From Kurthia sibirica (GTDB lineage Bacteria; Bacillota; Bacilli; Bacillales_A; Planococcaceae), in assembly GCF_003143975.1 (NCBI RefSeq), contig NZ_QFVR01000006.1, positions 1 through 64,000 of the forward strand: a stretch of DNA of 64,000 nt, in the 5' to 3' direction. The notes beneath the pieces are model-generated. The model saw nothing but the letters and a program-made list of their open reading frames with translations, had not been told where the DNA came from and did no database searches. Position 1 is the stretch's first letter. Every line of letters begins with the position of its first letter. The position numbers and the translations under genes are program-made. Positions 36,081-45,188 of the stretch are shown piece by piece.

Positions 36081-36191
36081 ACACCTGTTTACGGTAAAAT
36101 TTTAACTTTAAAATTATAGTTATCCCACCGCCCGCGATAATAAATCACATGATTTCGAAATATTAAGCCGCGATCAAGAGAGTAATCGAGG
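36081..36191. repeat. Spacer copy 1 of a duplicated ~111-bp segment
   Basis: This unique-looking stretch begins ACACCTGTTTACGGTAAAAT and contains AATCACATGATTTCGAA and GTAATCGAGG. It recurs at 36297-36410 with about 85% identity. It has no ORF and contains an ATCA-CA-TGAT dyad. Confidence 0.8.
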
Positions 36192-36296
36192 TAATTGGCT
36201 AACCGGTAAGTAAAATGGGTCAACCGGTAAGTAAATCGAGTCAACCGGTAAGTAAAATGGGTCAAGCGGTAAGTAAATCGAGTCAAGCGGTAAGTA
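36192..36296. repeat. Tandem array 2: five copies of the same 21-bp repeat
   Basis: Five 21-bp units (105 bp) ending in GGTAAGTA; the first is divergent in its 5' part. The units GTCAACCGGTAAGTA and GTCAAGCGGTAAGTA alternate as in array 1. Confidence 0.88.
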
Positions 36297-36410
36297 ACAC
36301 CTGTTTACGGTAAAATTTAACTTTAAAATCATAGTTACATCATCGCCCGCGACAATAAATCACATGATTTCGAAGGATTACGCCGCGATTAAAGGAGTAA
36401 TCGAGGCTAG
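36297..36410. repeat. Spacer copy 2 of the duplicated ~111-bp segment
   Basis: It begins ACACCTGTTTACGGTAAAAT and follows array 2 exactly as copy 1 follows array 1, so array plus spacer was duplicated as one composite unit. It decays after GTAATCGAGGCTAG. Confidence 0.8.
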
Positions 36411-36442
36411 TTGGGACAAGTGGCATATTTTTCAAAAGCGCC

Positions 36443-36482
36443 AAAAAAGGCTCTCTATTATAACTAATAGAGAGCCTTTTTT
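36443..36482. terminator. Hairpin terminator after the LCP gene
   Basis: AAAAAAGGCTCTCTATTA pairs with TAATAGAGAGCCTTTTTT around TAAC (18-bp stem). Confidence 0.88.
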
Positions 36483-36499
36483 AATATGTCTAGAAAGTG

Positions 36500-37552
36500 T
36501 TATTGTTGATCTGTTGTTGTATCAGTAGCTGCGTTTGGGTTTTCAGGGTCTGCTGGTGTTAAATCGGATGTTTGTGGAAGCTCCAATTGTTTTTGTAGTG
36601 TTTGACTAGTTGATAATAAGCTCTCATCATTTATTTTGAAATAATAAACGCCAGTAGACATATCATCGGAACCTTCTAATTTTAATGATTCCATTGATGG
36701 CATACCATCTTGTAAGTAGGAGAAGAAGGATTTCATTTGTTTAAAGGTCATATTTGTCGTCATATTATCACCGATTGCTGTTAAGAGTGAATCGTATTTT
36801 GTAAATGAAGAAACTGAAGTTGCTTTTGCTGCAATTGCTTTTAAAATCATTTGCTGGCGTTCGCCACGTTTGAAATCATTATCTTGGTGACGCGTACGCG
36901 CTAATGCCAACGCTTCTCGACCGTTTACGACTTGTACGCCTTTTTTCAAGTTGACGGTACGTTTGTCATTTTCATCCAGTTCGTGTAAATCATAAGGTAC
37001 ATCTACTTCAATGCCATCCAATGCATCAACGATTTCAATGAATGAATCAAAATTTAGTTCGAAATAATAGTCGACAGGCACATCGAGCATTTTTTCAACT
37101 GTTTCAATTGTTGATTGAACACCAGTTGGTGCAGTGTGTGCATGTGTAATTTTATCGTCATAACCAAATGCCGGAATAGTTACATAAGAATCACGAGGAA
37201 TACTTAATAATTTGACAGAATGATCTTTATTATTGAGGGTGGCCAACATCAGTGAATCAGAACGGGAATTATTTTCTCCTTGACCGCGCTTCTCACTATC
37301 ATCTACACCAACGAATAAAATAGAAACATTATCTTTAAACGGTGTTACCTGTTCTTCACGTAAATCAGACTTAACTCGACCGCTATCATCGTATGCTTTA
37401 TCGGCTGCACTTTTTCCAACAAAATATAAGTAAACGAGATATGAGCCTATAGCAAGTAATATAATTAGTAAAAATGTGAGGATTATTTTCCAAACTTTAC
37501 CCGACTTTTTTTTGACAGGCTTTCGGACAGATGTACTTTTATTGTCTGACAT
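36500..37552 (-). CDS. LytR-CpsA-Psr (LCP) family wall-polymer ligase
   Basis: The 350-residue protein has a basic cytoplasmic start, one membrane helix (IILTFLLIILLAIGSYLVYLYFV) and the LCP domain (about 70-300): VGVDDSE, NNSRSDSLMLATLN, LLSIPRDSYVTIP and ALALARTRHQDNDFKRGERQQ, with the Arg/Asp residues that bind the polyprenyl pyrophosphate. A Pro/Asp/Thr-rich tail follows. LCP enzymes move wall teichoic acid from its lipid carrier to peptidoglycan. Its place near tagO fits the B. subtilis lytR (tagU) locus. AAAGGAGAA precedes ATG 37552. Confidence 0.9.
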   Translation of the reverse strand: MSDNKSTSVRKPVKKKSGKVWKIILTFLLIILLAIGSYLVYLYFVGKSAADKAYDDSGRVKSDLREEQVTPFKDNVSILFVGVDDSEKRGQGENNSRSDSLMLATLNNKDHSVKLLSIPRDSYVTIPAFGYDDKITHAHTAPTGVQSTIETVEKMLDVPVDYYFELNFDSFIEIVDALDGIEVDVPYDLHELDENDKRTVNLKKGVQVVNGREALALARTRHQDNDFKRGERQQMILKAIAAKATSVSSFTKYDSLLTAIGDNMTTNMTFKQMKSFFSYLQDGMPSMESLKLEGSDDMSTGVYYFKINDESLLSTSQTLQKQLELPQTSDLTPADPENPNAATDTTTDQQ

Positions 37553-37706
37553 AACTGTTCTCCTTTAGGTTCTATCTATAATTTGCTTTATTGTATATAT
37601 AATTGACGCTTGGTATAAAAATTAAGTTTCACCAAAGATAAAAAATTATCATGGCAACGTTCTATATTATACTATGCTATAAAAAATGAGTACAATTAAA
37701 AACATA

Positions 37707-38342
37707 TTACAATTGTTCAAAGTCGATGAAGTGTTTTTTTTCAGTAGTTAATTTGACTTGCCCGATCGTGACATTTGTCACCCATTCAGTAAAGAAATCA
37801 ATAGCCGTTTGATCAACATCTACAATAAATTCTACGTGATCTGTATAATTTATATGATGTAGTATATAGGAAGAGTTGCGGATTTCATTTTCTAATTTAC
37901 CCAGAAGCGTATAGTCTACGGAGACTTTTATACGCTCGTGTAATCTTCTTTCGACGACACCAGCTGCAGCAATTCCGAGTGTTGTCGCTTTACCGTATGC
38001 ACGTACTAGACCGCCAGCTCCTAGTTTGATACCACCATAATAACGGGTAATTACTACTACTACATCTTGCAACCCTTGTTTTTTCAATACTTCTAATATG
38101 GGGACGCCAGCTGTGCCACTTGGTTCACCATCATCATTGGCCTTTTGTAGTTGATTGTGCTCTCCTATCAAATAGGCTGAGCAATTATGCGTTGCAGAAG
38201 CATGCTCTTTTTTGATTTTTTGGATAAAAACTAGTGCATCTTCCTCATTGGATGCTCGGGAACAATGGGCTATAAATTTTGATTTTGAAACAGTTAGTTC
38301 ATTAGTCCCTTTTTGCTTAATTGTTATGTAATTTTCTCTCAT
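37707..38342 (-). CDS. yvyE: YvyE/IMPACT family protein
   Basis: The 211-residue protein has the UPF0029/IMPACT domain: SKSKFIAHCSRASNEEDAL, ATHNCSAYLIG, DDGEPSGTAGVPIL and VVVITRYYGGIKLGAGGLVRAYG, then a C-terminal ferredoxin-like DUF1949 domain. The family is thought to modulate translation or ribosome-associated control, but the reaction is unknown. ATG 38342 is preferred (TAAGGAGAGG upstream) over 38384. It is divergent from degS, the arrangement seen in B. subtilis. Confidence 0.87.
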   Translation of the reverse strand: MRENYITIKQKGTNELTVSKSKFIAHCSRASNEEDALVFIQKIKKEHASATHNCSAYLIGEHNQLQKANDDGEPSGTAGVPILEVLKKQGLQDVVVVITRYYGGIKLGAGGLVRAYGKATTLGIAAAGVVERRLHERIKVSVDYTLLGKLENEIRNSSYILHHINYTDHVEFIVDVDQTAIDFFTEWVTNVTIGQVKLTTEKKHFIDFEQL

Positions 38343-38434
38343 TAAAAACCTCTCCTTAGTAAAAAAATAATATGTATAATTCATTTGTCACACCAATGAT
38401 AAATATTTAATATATAGTTTTGGCATAAAAATGT

Positions 38435-38440
38435 TATAAT
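38435..38440 (+). promoter_or_regulatory. -10 box of the degS-degU operon
   Basis: A consensus TATAAT lies about 100 bp before degS. No good -35 hexamer sits at 17 bp, so an activator or extended contacts may be needed. Confidence 0.35.
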
Positions 38441-38536
38441 TAAATAGACAGCGCGGCATTTTATAAATATAATTAACTAATTCATAGCTATGACGTAATG
38501 TTTTTTAATGTAGCATAAATTGTAAGGAGTATGTGT

Positions 38537-39685
38537 ATGGCGAACGATAAATTCGATATAAAGTCACTTGATTTAGTGTTTAATCGAATGGTTAAAACGA
38601 TTGATGAATCAAAGCATGATATTTTTACGATCAGTGAGCAAAGTCGTAGTTCCTTTGAAGAAATGAAACTTGAATTAGAGGATATTCGTCATAAAATAAA
38701 GAATATCATAGAAGAGAATGATTTATTAGAAGAAAGATCACAAAGTTCTCGACAATATTTGGCAGAGGTGTCACGAAACTTTAAAGTATATAGTGAAGAA
38801 CAAGTGAAGAATGCCTATGAGCAAGCAAATAAAATTCAAATTCGACTTTCAGTAGTGCAAACAGAAGAAAAAACATTAAGAGAACGTCGAGATGATTTAG
38901 AACGCCGCATTCGTGCCTTATTGGATACTATTGAAAAAGCCGATCATCTTGTAAATCAAGTAAATGTTGTTCTAAACTATTTAACATATGATTTGAAGCA
39001 TGTAGGACCTGCTTTAGAAAATGCCAAGTTAAAAGAAGATTTTACGATAAAAATTATTGAAGCTACTGAGGAAGAACGCAAACGTATTTCTCGAGAGATT
39101 CATGACGGCCCAGCGCAAATGCTTGCCAATGTTCTACTGCGAACAGATCTAATCAACCGAACATTTAAAGAACGTGGAGCAGAACAAGCACTTGAAGAGA
39201 TATTATCTTTAAAAGGCATGGTTAGAGATGCATTACATGAAGTACGACGTATTATTTATGATTTACGCCCGATGGCACTTGACGATTTAGGAATAGTCCC
39301 TACACTTAGAAAGTACTTACATTCTGTTGAAGACTATAATCCTGAGACGGTTATTCATTTCAGTTCGATTGGTGAAGCCATACGAATTAAGACAAATTAT
39401 GAAATAGCGATTTTCAGATTGATTCAAGAGTGTGTAAACAATGCAATTAAACACGGCAAAGCTACCGAGATTGTCGTTACCTTCATTTGGAAAAAAGACA
39501 ATGTTGTGATTTCTGTTAAGGATAATGGCAGTGGATTTAATACCAAAGTAAGTAAAGAGGGTTCTTTTGGTTTGGTAGGTATGCGTGAAAGAGTAGAGTT
39601 ATTGAGTGGACGAATGGAAATAAATTCAGGTGAACATAATGGAACTGCGGTATTAGTAACAATTCCCTTATTGCCTGGAAAATAA
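38537..39685 (+). CDS. degS: Sensor histidine kinase DegS
   Basis: The 382-residue kinase has no membrane segment. Residues 1-150 form a long coiled-coil sensor region; the HisKA_3 phosphoacceptor is in ERKRISREIHDGPAQMLAN (His near residue 188) and the HATPase_c domain carries ECVNNAIKHGKA, VKDNGSGF and GSFGLVGMRERVELL. It phosphorylates DegU and controls motility, competence, biofilm and exoenzymes. ATG 38537 lies 7 bases after GGAG; the upstream ATG 38531 is too close. It is followed 38 bp later by degU. Confidence 0.93.
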   Translation: MANDKFDIKSLDLVFNRMVKTIDESKHDIFTISEQSRSSFEEMKLELEDIRHKIKNIIEENDLLEERSQSSRQYLAEVSRNFKVYSEEQVKNAYEQANKIQIRLSVVQTEEKTLRERRDDLERRIRALLDTIEKADHLVNQVNVVLNYLTYDLKHVGPALENAKLKEDFTIKIIEATEEERKRISREIHDGPAQMLANVLLRTDLINRTFKERGAEQALEEILSLKGMVRDALHEVRRIIYDLRPMALDDLGIVPTLRKYLHSVEDYNPETVIHFSSIGEAIRIKTNYEIAIFRLIQECVNNAIKHGKATEIVVTFIWKKDNVVISVKDNGSGFNTKVSKEGSFGLVGMRERVELLSGRMEINSGEHNGTAVLVTIPLLPGK

Positions 39686-39723
39686 AAGTAGAATGAAGTA
39701 GTTTTCCGAGGAGGAAATTTTCA

Positions 39724-40398
39724 ATGACAAAAATTATAATAGTAGATGACCACCAATTATTCCGTGAAGGAGTAAAACGTATTTTAGATTTCGAAAATTC
39801 TTTTGATGTAGTTGCAGAAGGCGAAGATGGACTTGATACAATTCAATTGTATGAAGATTTTTCACCAGATGTTGTGTTAATGGACATTAATATGCCGCAA
39901 AAAAATGGCGTAGAAGCTACTGCTGAATTACTAGAAAAATACCCAGATGCAAAAGTAATCATGCTGTCAATTCATGATGATGAATCTTATGTATCACATG
40001 CACTTAAATCAGGTGCGCTTGGATATATGCTGAAAGAAATGGATGCAGATGAAATTGTTAGCGCTATTAAAATCGTTGCAAACGGCGGTTCTTACTTACA
40101 TCCAAAAGTGACAAAAAATCTTGTTGCTGAATACCGTCGTTTAAGCGAACGCGAAAATAAAGGGTCATTCCATCAAACAGAGATCCGTCGTCCATTCCAC
40201 TTATTAACAAAACGTGAATGTGAAGTATTACAATTATTAACAGATGGTCAAAGTAACCGTGCAATCGGAGAATCTTTATTCATCTCAGAAAAAACAGTTA
40301 AAAACCATGTATCAAGCATTTTACAAAAAATGAGTGTTAATGACCGTACACAAGCAGTTGTTACAGCGATTAAAAATGGCTGGGTAGAAGTACGTTAA
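39724..40398 (+). CDS. degU: Response regulator DegU
   Basis: A 224-residue NarL/FixJ-type regulator. The receiver domain has DDH at residues 8-10, phosphoacceptor Asp in [13 protein letters not shown] (about 56) and Lys in MLKEMDADE; the LuxR-type HTH is at 158-215 ([20 protein letters not shown] and [11 protein letters not shown]). GAGGAAATT precedes its start. Together with DegS it probably controls the adjacent competence and flagellar genes, as in B. subtilis. A long hairpin terminator follows. Confidence 0.94.
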   Translation: MTKIIIVDDHQLFREGVKRILDFENSFDVVAEGEDGLDTIQLYEDFSPDVVLMDINMPQKNGVEATAELLEKYPDAKVIMLSIHDDESYVSHALKSGALGYMLKEMDADEIVSAIKIVANGGSYLHPKVTKNLVAEYRRLSERENKGSFHQTEIRRPFHLLTKRECEVLQLLTDGQSNRAIGESLFISEKTVKNHVSSILQKMSVNDRTQAVVTAIKNGWVEVR

Positions 40399-40412
40399 TT
40401 TACATCCACTTC

Positions 40413-40461
40413 AAAACTGTCCAAAAAGCTACAATATGTAGCTTTTTAGGACAGTTTTTTT
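40413..40461 (+). terminator. Hairpin terminator after degU
   Basis: AAACTGTCC and GGACAGTTT enclose a second stem AAGCTACA / TGTAGCTT; a T-run follows. Confidence 0.87.
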
Positions 40462-40621
40462 ATTTTGACAGTTTATTGAAGACTATTTTTAGTAAATTTG
40501 GCATAATAAAAAATAATGATTAGTTTGTAACTTCATTATGTTTAATACGTCCTATTTATTAATGAGTGAAAAAGCTATTTTTCACTGCGATGTTACACTA
40601 TATAAAGGAGGTTTTGAGTCA

Positions 40622-41410
40622 ATGTCACTTAAACAGATTGCTTTTTCTGCGGCGTGTATACTAATGCTTGCAGGCTGCGGGAATGACTCTACAAAAGATG
40701 CTACAAATAGTAGTTCAACAATCGATGATGGAGAAAAGTCTTCAACAGAAATTGTACAAAAAAATGAAGTAGAGCAGCAGGCAGAAACGAAGCAAATTGA
40801 TGAAGGTAAAGTAGTCACGCCACCAGTTGAATCAACACAAAAAAGTGAGTCAACTGATCAAGAAAGTAATGATGAGACAGAAACTACAGAACCGATTGGG
40901 AAAAAGGACGATGCTACATCAACGGTTAGCAGTGGGAAAGCAGATGGCACTACCAAACAAAAACAACAAACAAATGAAGCAAATGATGAATCTGGTGGTT
41001 TTTCAGTTGTTGATGGTCAGGTTAGTGCAGCAGTGAATATTCCACAACAAGATGAACAAGAAATTTTGTCAGCATTCCAAGAATATATTGATGCTTTTAA
41101 TGCTAAAGATATTAAACGCTATGAAAAAGTATTGGCAACAAGCCCACAAGGCTTTGATTTGGCGGAAGATTTAACGAGTACAAAAACAATTTTCGCTAAC
41201 TATGATATTCATAGAACTGTTGAAAATGTGACCATCACAGACTATAGCGCTACTTCGGCATTTGTCTATGCGGATATTATAATCGAAGTAAAACAAGATA
41301 ATAATGAAGCGAAGGACGAGGGCAAGCAATTAACACAATTCATCAAAGAAGATGGGCAATGGCGCGTGACATCATTGCAAGCAATTGGTAATGCAACGAA
41401 TGCACAATAA
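40622..41410 (+). CDS. Lipoprotein with acidic linker and NTF2-like C-terminal domain
   Basis: A 262-residue lipoprotein: signal ending ILMLAGC with Cys at residue 19, then a long Ser/Thr/Glu/Lys-rich linker (about 20-145), then a folded domain (about 145-262) with EILSAFQEYIDAFNAKDIKR and QFIKEDGQWRVTSLQ, a DUF4878/SnoaL (NTF2-like) pattern. It sits on the outer membrane face. ATG 40622 follows GGAGG at good spacing. It lies between degU and degV, a spot that holds no such gene in B. subtilis. Function unknown. Confidence 0.65.
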   Translation: MSLKQIAFSAACILMLAGCGNDSTKDATNSSSTIDDGEKSSTEIVQKNEVEQQAETKQIDEGKVVTPPVESTQKSESTDQESNDETETTEPIGKKDDATSTVSSGKADGTTKQKQQTNEANDESGGFSVVDGQVSAAVNIPQQDEQEILSAFQEYIDAFNAKDIKRYEKVLATSPQGFDLAEDLTSTKTIFANYDIHRTVENVTITDYSATSAFVYADIIIEVKQDNNEAKDEGKQLTQFIKEDGQWRVTSLQAIGNATNAQ

Positions 41411-41531
41411 ATAGAGAATCGCCATTTGTTTCGCTATATGGAAGCAAGTGGTTTTTTAGTATGAAGTAATTTTGTTTCTTTTTACTAGCTCATACTTTAA
41501 AATAAAAGAAATGGGAGAGTGAACGTAAAAA

Positions 41532-42383
41532 ATGACAACAGCAATCGTAACAGATAGCACGGCATACTTAACGCCAGAAGAACGACAAAAATATAATATT
41601 CATATGGTACCATTGAGTGTAGTTATTGAGCAGGAAAGCTTTGAAGAAGAAGTATCCATCTCTATGTCAGTATTTTATGATAAAGTACGCGATCAAAAAC
41701 AACTACCAAAAACGACACAACCTGCAATTGGTAAATTTATCACGATGTATGAAGAACTTGCAAAAGAACATGATGAGGTTGTCACAATTCATTTATCAAG
41801 TGGCATAAGTGGTACATATAACGGGGCGCTTCAAGCAGGGGATCTCGTTGAAGGAATTACAGTTTATGGTTTTGACAGCGAAATTGCATGCGCCATCCAA
41901 GGTTATTTTGTCATTCGTGCAGCAAAACTGGCACAACAAGGTGCAACAGCGAAAACAATTGTGACGGAATTGGAGAAGATGCGTGATACGATGAGCGCTT
42001 ATTTTATCGTCAATGATTTAGCACATCTTCAACGTGGTGGTCGATTATCTGCTGGAGCCGCGTTAATTGGAGGCTTGTTGCAAATAAAACCAGTATTACA
42101 TTTTGACAACAAAGTAATCATACCATTTGAAAAAATTCGTACACGCAAAAAAGCGATGAAGCGTGTAGAAGATTTATTGGCACAGGCTGTTGAAAAATAT
42201 AATGGCGCTATTGAAGCATCCATTATCCATGCAAACTGCGAAGATGAAGGGCGTGCTTGGATGACGGAATTAGCTACTAAATTTCCTACAGTCGAATTCA
42301 AATTGAGTTACTTTGGGCCCGTAATTGGTACACACTTAGGCGAAGGTTCTATTGGTATGGGCTGGTTTAAAAGAGAAAACTGA
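41532..42383 (+). CDS. DegV family fatty-acid-binding protein
   Basis: The 283-residue protein is full length for DegV (about 280). TAIVTDSTAYLTPE opens the first domain, with the conserved TTQPAIGKF and HLSSGISGTYNGA, then DSEIACAIQGYFV, LQRGGRLSAGAALIGGLLQIKP and GTHLGEGSIGMGW at the end. DegV/FakB proteins bind a fatty acid and, with FakA kinase, feed it to phospholipid synthesis. It corresponds to yviA beside comFA in B. subtilis. GGGAGAGTG precedes the start. Confidence 0.9.
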   Translation: MTTAIVTDSTAYLTPEERQKYNIHMVPLSVVIEQESFEEEVSISMSVFYDKVRDQKQLPKTTQPAIGKFITMYEELAKEHDEVVTIHLSSGISGTYNGALQAGDLVEGITVYGFDSEIACAIQGYFVIRAAKLAQQGATAKTIVTELEKMRDTMSAYFIVNDLAHLQRGGRLSAGAALIGGLLQIKPVLHFDNKVIIPFEKIRTRKKAMKRVEDLLAQAVEKYNGAIEASIIHANCEDEGRAWMTELATKFPTVEFKLSYFGPVIGTHLGEGSIGMGWFKREN

Positions 42384-42454
42384 CTGTCGAAATTTATGGT
42401 AGTAAATATGGCGAAATAATGATAAACTATAGAGACTAAACAATATTCTACAAG

Positions 42455-42491
42455 AAGCATCCGAAGCCCACGAGCTTTGGATGCTTTTTTT
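42455..42491 (+). terminator. Hairpin terminator after degV
   Basis: AAGCATCCGAAGC pairs with GCTTTGGATGCTT, followed by seven T. Confidence 0.8.
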
Positions 42492-42546
42492 GTTGTCGGC
42501 AACTATAATAATGGAGACCGCTACCATTCCGAGAAGGAGGTAGAGA

Positions 42547-43950
42547 ATGACGAGACTTCTAAACGTTAAAATCCCCCCTCAAATGATAAAAACACCTATT
42601 TTTGATGCTGAAGTCCAACAATTTTTATGTGGTCGACTTTGGCAGTTCGACGATCTCCCCTTCCTACAAGATATTTTACGCTACCATATAACACAGAAAT
42701 TCATCGCTATCATGCCAGGTATACAGCAAGGCCATAAACCATTTTGTCGCCGTTGTCACAATACAAAAAAACAACAATTTCATCATTTTACTTGTGAACG
42801 CTGTAAGGGCTCATGCCTTTATTGTTTACAATGTTTGCAACTAGGACGTATTAGCTGTTGCACGATGCTCGCTAAATGGTGTCTTGCTCCCCCTGTGTCT
42901 CGACATCACCCTAAGATGAGCTGGCAAGGACAATTGACCGCTCAGCAGCAGCAGGTGAGCATTGACGTGCTATCTAGTATGATGAAAGGACGGAATCATC
43001 TCGTTCATGCAGTGACTGGGGCTGGTAAAACAGAAATTCTCTTTCCAGTTATAGCACAAGCTCTCATAGAGAATTGGCGTATTTGTATCGCTACCCCCCG
43101 TACAGATGTCGTCATAGAGTTAGTACCACGCATTCAACAAGCTTTCACTACAATAGAGGTTCAAGCACTATATGCCGGGCAGAAAAAATCAAAAAAATAT
43201 GCACAAATCGTCATTGCTACAACGCATCAATTGTATCGCTTTGAAGAGGCTTTTGATTTGATTATTGTCGATGAAGTGGATGCTTTTCCTTACAGTAAGG
43301 ATCATTATTTACAGCATGCTGTAAATAAATCATGTAGCCGTGTAGGCCGTCTCCTATTATTGACAGCTACCCCGACGATACAGCAAATTGCTTCTTTTAA
43401 AAAAAAGGCAGCCTATTCTTTTTTATCGAGACGCTTTCATGGTGTAGCACTACCAGTACCTAAAATACAGCCCTTATGGAATTATGAGCGTAAAATCCGA
43501 CAAAATATAATACCAAAAAAATTAATTATTTGGATAGAAAAATGTTTAGCAATCAAAGCACCATTCCTCCTGTTCTTTTCCTCAATCGATTTGATGTTGG
43601 CAGCAGAGAAGCGATTGAGTCAACAAATACCGCAAATTGCCTCCGTTTATGCTGACGATCCAAAACGCCATGAAAAAGTGCGGAAATTACGTCAAAAAAA
43701 ATATAGCGGTTTATTAACGACGACTATTCTCGAACGTGGGATTACGATTGCTAATTTGCAAGTAGCGGTGGTCGGTGCAGAACATGCTGTTTTCACAACA
43801 GCTACACTCATACAAATAAGTGGGCGTGTAGGCCGTTCAAAACAATTCTCTATTGGTGAAGTGGTTTTTTTTCATCACGGTATTACGACAAAAATGACAA
43901 GTTGCCAACGCATTATAAAAAAAACGAATAAAATGGGGTATACAGTATGA
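42547..43950 (+). CDS. comFA: Competence helicase ComFA
   Basis: A 467-residue DEAD-box-like ATPase for DNA uptake. A four-Cys zinc region (CRRCHNTKK, FTCERCKGSCLYCLQC, about residues 58-100) precedes motif I AVTGAGKTE (about 157), Ia ATPRTDVVIEL, motif II IIVDEVDAFPY, motif III LLTATPT and motif VI QISGRVGRS. It drives single-stranded DNA import across the membrane. GAGAAGGAGG precedes ATG 42547. Its end overlaps comFC by 4 bp (ATGA). Length is normal, so the competence system looks intact at this locus. Confidence 0.93.
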   Translation: MTRLLNVKIPPQMIKTPIFDAEVQQFLCGRLWQFDDLPFLQDILRYHITQKFIAIMPGIQQGHKPFCRRCHNTKKQQFHHFTCERCKGSCLYCLQCLQLGRISCCTMLAKWCLAPPVSRHHPKMSWQGQLTAQQQQVSIDVLSSMMKGRNHLVHAVTGAGKTEILFPVIAQALIENWRICIATPRTDVVIELVPRIQQAFTTIEVQALYAGQKKSKKYAQIVIATTHQLYRFEEAFDLIIVDEVDAFPYSKDHYLQHAVNKSCSRVGRLLLLTATPTIQQIASFKKKAAYSFLSRRFHGVALPVPKIQPLWNYERKIRQNIIPKKLIIWIEKCLAIKAPFLLFFSSIDLMLAAEKRLSQQIPQIASVYADDPKRHEKVRKLRQKKYSGLLTTTILERGITIANLQVAVVGAEHAVFTTATLIQISGRVGRSKQFSIGEVVFFHHGITTKMTSCQRIIKKTNKMGYTV

Positions 43951-44528
43951 AAAACTGTTTATTATGTGATAGTAAACTGAAGTTAACGGCTAGTTGGCAA
44001 CAAATAATTCATGGAGAAAAAACAAAAAGTATTTGTACAAATTGTCGCGAATTATTCGAAAAAAGCCAAATGCCAAATAGTCTTTATCGCTATAACGAAG
44101 CAATGAAGAAATACTTACATCAACTAAAGTTTCTACAAGATTGTCGTTTAACAATAGTTTTTGCCAAAGAACTTCAGCAAGCGATTAAGCGCTACGAAGT
44201 TGATATTATTATGCCAATTCCGATGCATGTGAAACGACTACGACAAAGAACGTTTGCCCATGTCGACGAGCTATTAAAATCCGCGAATCTTCCTTTTGAA
44301 CATTTACTTGAAAAGACGACAACTGAGCGGCAAAGTGACAAAAATAAACAACAGCGCCTCCAAATGGAAAACTTATTTCGTTTGAAGCCAACAGTGGAAA
44401 TAGCAGGGAAGCGTATACTGATTGTCGATGATTTATGGACTACAGGTACGACAATCCAACATGCGACAAAAATTTTACAACAAGCACAAGTGAAATCTGT
44501 ACACTATTTGACACTTATTAAAGGTTAA
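43947..44528 (+). CDS. comFC: Competence protein ComFC (phosphoribosyltransferase-like)
   Basis: The 193-residue protein has an N-terminal zinc-finger-like region (CLLCDSKL and CTNCREL) and a PRTase fold with IMPIPMHVKRLRQRTF and the PRPP-binding loop ILIVDDLWTTGTTI near residue 155. ComFC acts with ComFA in transformation. It is translationally coupled to comFA through a 4-bp overlap. Confidence 0.92.
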   Translation: MKNCLLCDSKLKLTASWQQIIHGEKTKSICTNCRELFEKSQMPNSLYRYNEAMKKYLHQLKFLQDCRLTIVFAKELQQAIKRYEVDIIMPIPMHVKRLRQRTFAHVDELLKSANLPFEHLLEKTTTERQSDKNKQQRLQMENLFRLKPTVEIAGKRILIVDDLWTTGTTIQHATKILQQAQVKSVHYLTLIKG

Positions 44529-44603
44529 ATTACTTTTTATGATAAACTACTAAAGAAATAGACCGACATTAATGAAAAGAGAGATTTTTCGGAGGGTGAA
44601 AAT

Positions 44604-45023
44604 ATGGGAGAATTAAGAAACTGTCCAAAATGTAATGGTTTTTTTAACTATAATGGTATTCGTGAAATCTGTAGTAAATGTGCTGCACAAGAAGAAGAAC
44701 AGTATCAGATTGTTTATCGCTTTTTAAGAAAACGTGAAAATCGTGCAGCGACTGTTGAACGCATTGTAGAGGCCACAGAAGTGGAACAAGAATTACTGTA
44801 TAAATGGGTGAGAAAAGGACGTTTACAAACAGCGTTATTCCCAAATTTGGGCTACCCATGTGATAATTGTGGTCACTTAACAAGCGTCGGTAAAATCTGT
44901 GATCATTGCCAAAAATCATTGAAAGGTGATTTGAATAAATTTGAAGCAGCGCAGGAATTTCGAGAAGCTGTACAGAAAAGCGAAAAAGCGACATACCTAT
45001 CTGAACGTAGACCAAAAAAATAG
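44604..45023 (+). CDS. yvyF: Flagellar operon protein YvyF
   Basis: The 139-residue protein matches the YvyF/FlgM-operon family: two zinc-ribbon pairs (CPKCNGFFNYNGIREICSKC and CDNCGHLTSVGKICDHC) around a helix-turn-helix-like centre (RAATVERIVEATEVEQELLY). It always sits between comFC and flgM in Bacillales; its role in flagellar control is not defined. GGAGGGTG precedes the start. Confidence 0.88.
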   Translation: MGELRNCPKCNGFFNYNGIREICSKCAAQEEEQYQIVYRFLRKRENRAATVERIVEATEVEQELLYKWVRKGRLQTALFPNLGYPCDNCGHLTSVGKICDHCQKSLKGDLNKFEAAQEFREAVQKSEKATYLSERRPKK

Positions 45024-45124
45024 TATAAAGACTATATAAATAGAAGGAAAGTAATTATTGAGGGTCTATAGAACTAGGTAATAAAAAGCGAAATAGTTAA
45101 AGTGGCTCTATTATAAAAATAGGC

Positions 45125-45151
45125 TAAATTCATTGTAAAACTTGCCGAAAT
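45125..45151 (+). promoter_or_regulatory. SigD promoter of flgM
   Basis: TAAA (45125-45128), exactly 15 bp, GCCGAAAT (45144-45151): seven of eight -10 bases match GCCGATAT. It lies 37 bp upstream of flgM. Confidence 0.8.
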
Positions 45152-45188
45152 AAGATGTATAGAAAACATCGATAGGAGGTCGTAACAA

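Noticed and set aside
35741-36286. Minus-strand ORFs coding a TRFTYRL seven-residue repeat protein
   Set aside because: They arise because the 21-bp repeat is a multiple of three without a stop; there is no ribosome site, signal peptide or conserved frame beyond the arrays.
35892-36296. 21-bp repeats as a CRISPR array
   Set aside because: Units are contiguous with no variable spacers, are shorter than CRISPR repeats and no cas gene is nearby.
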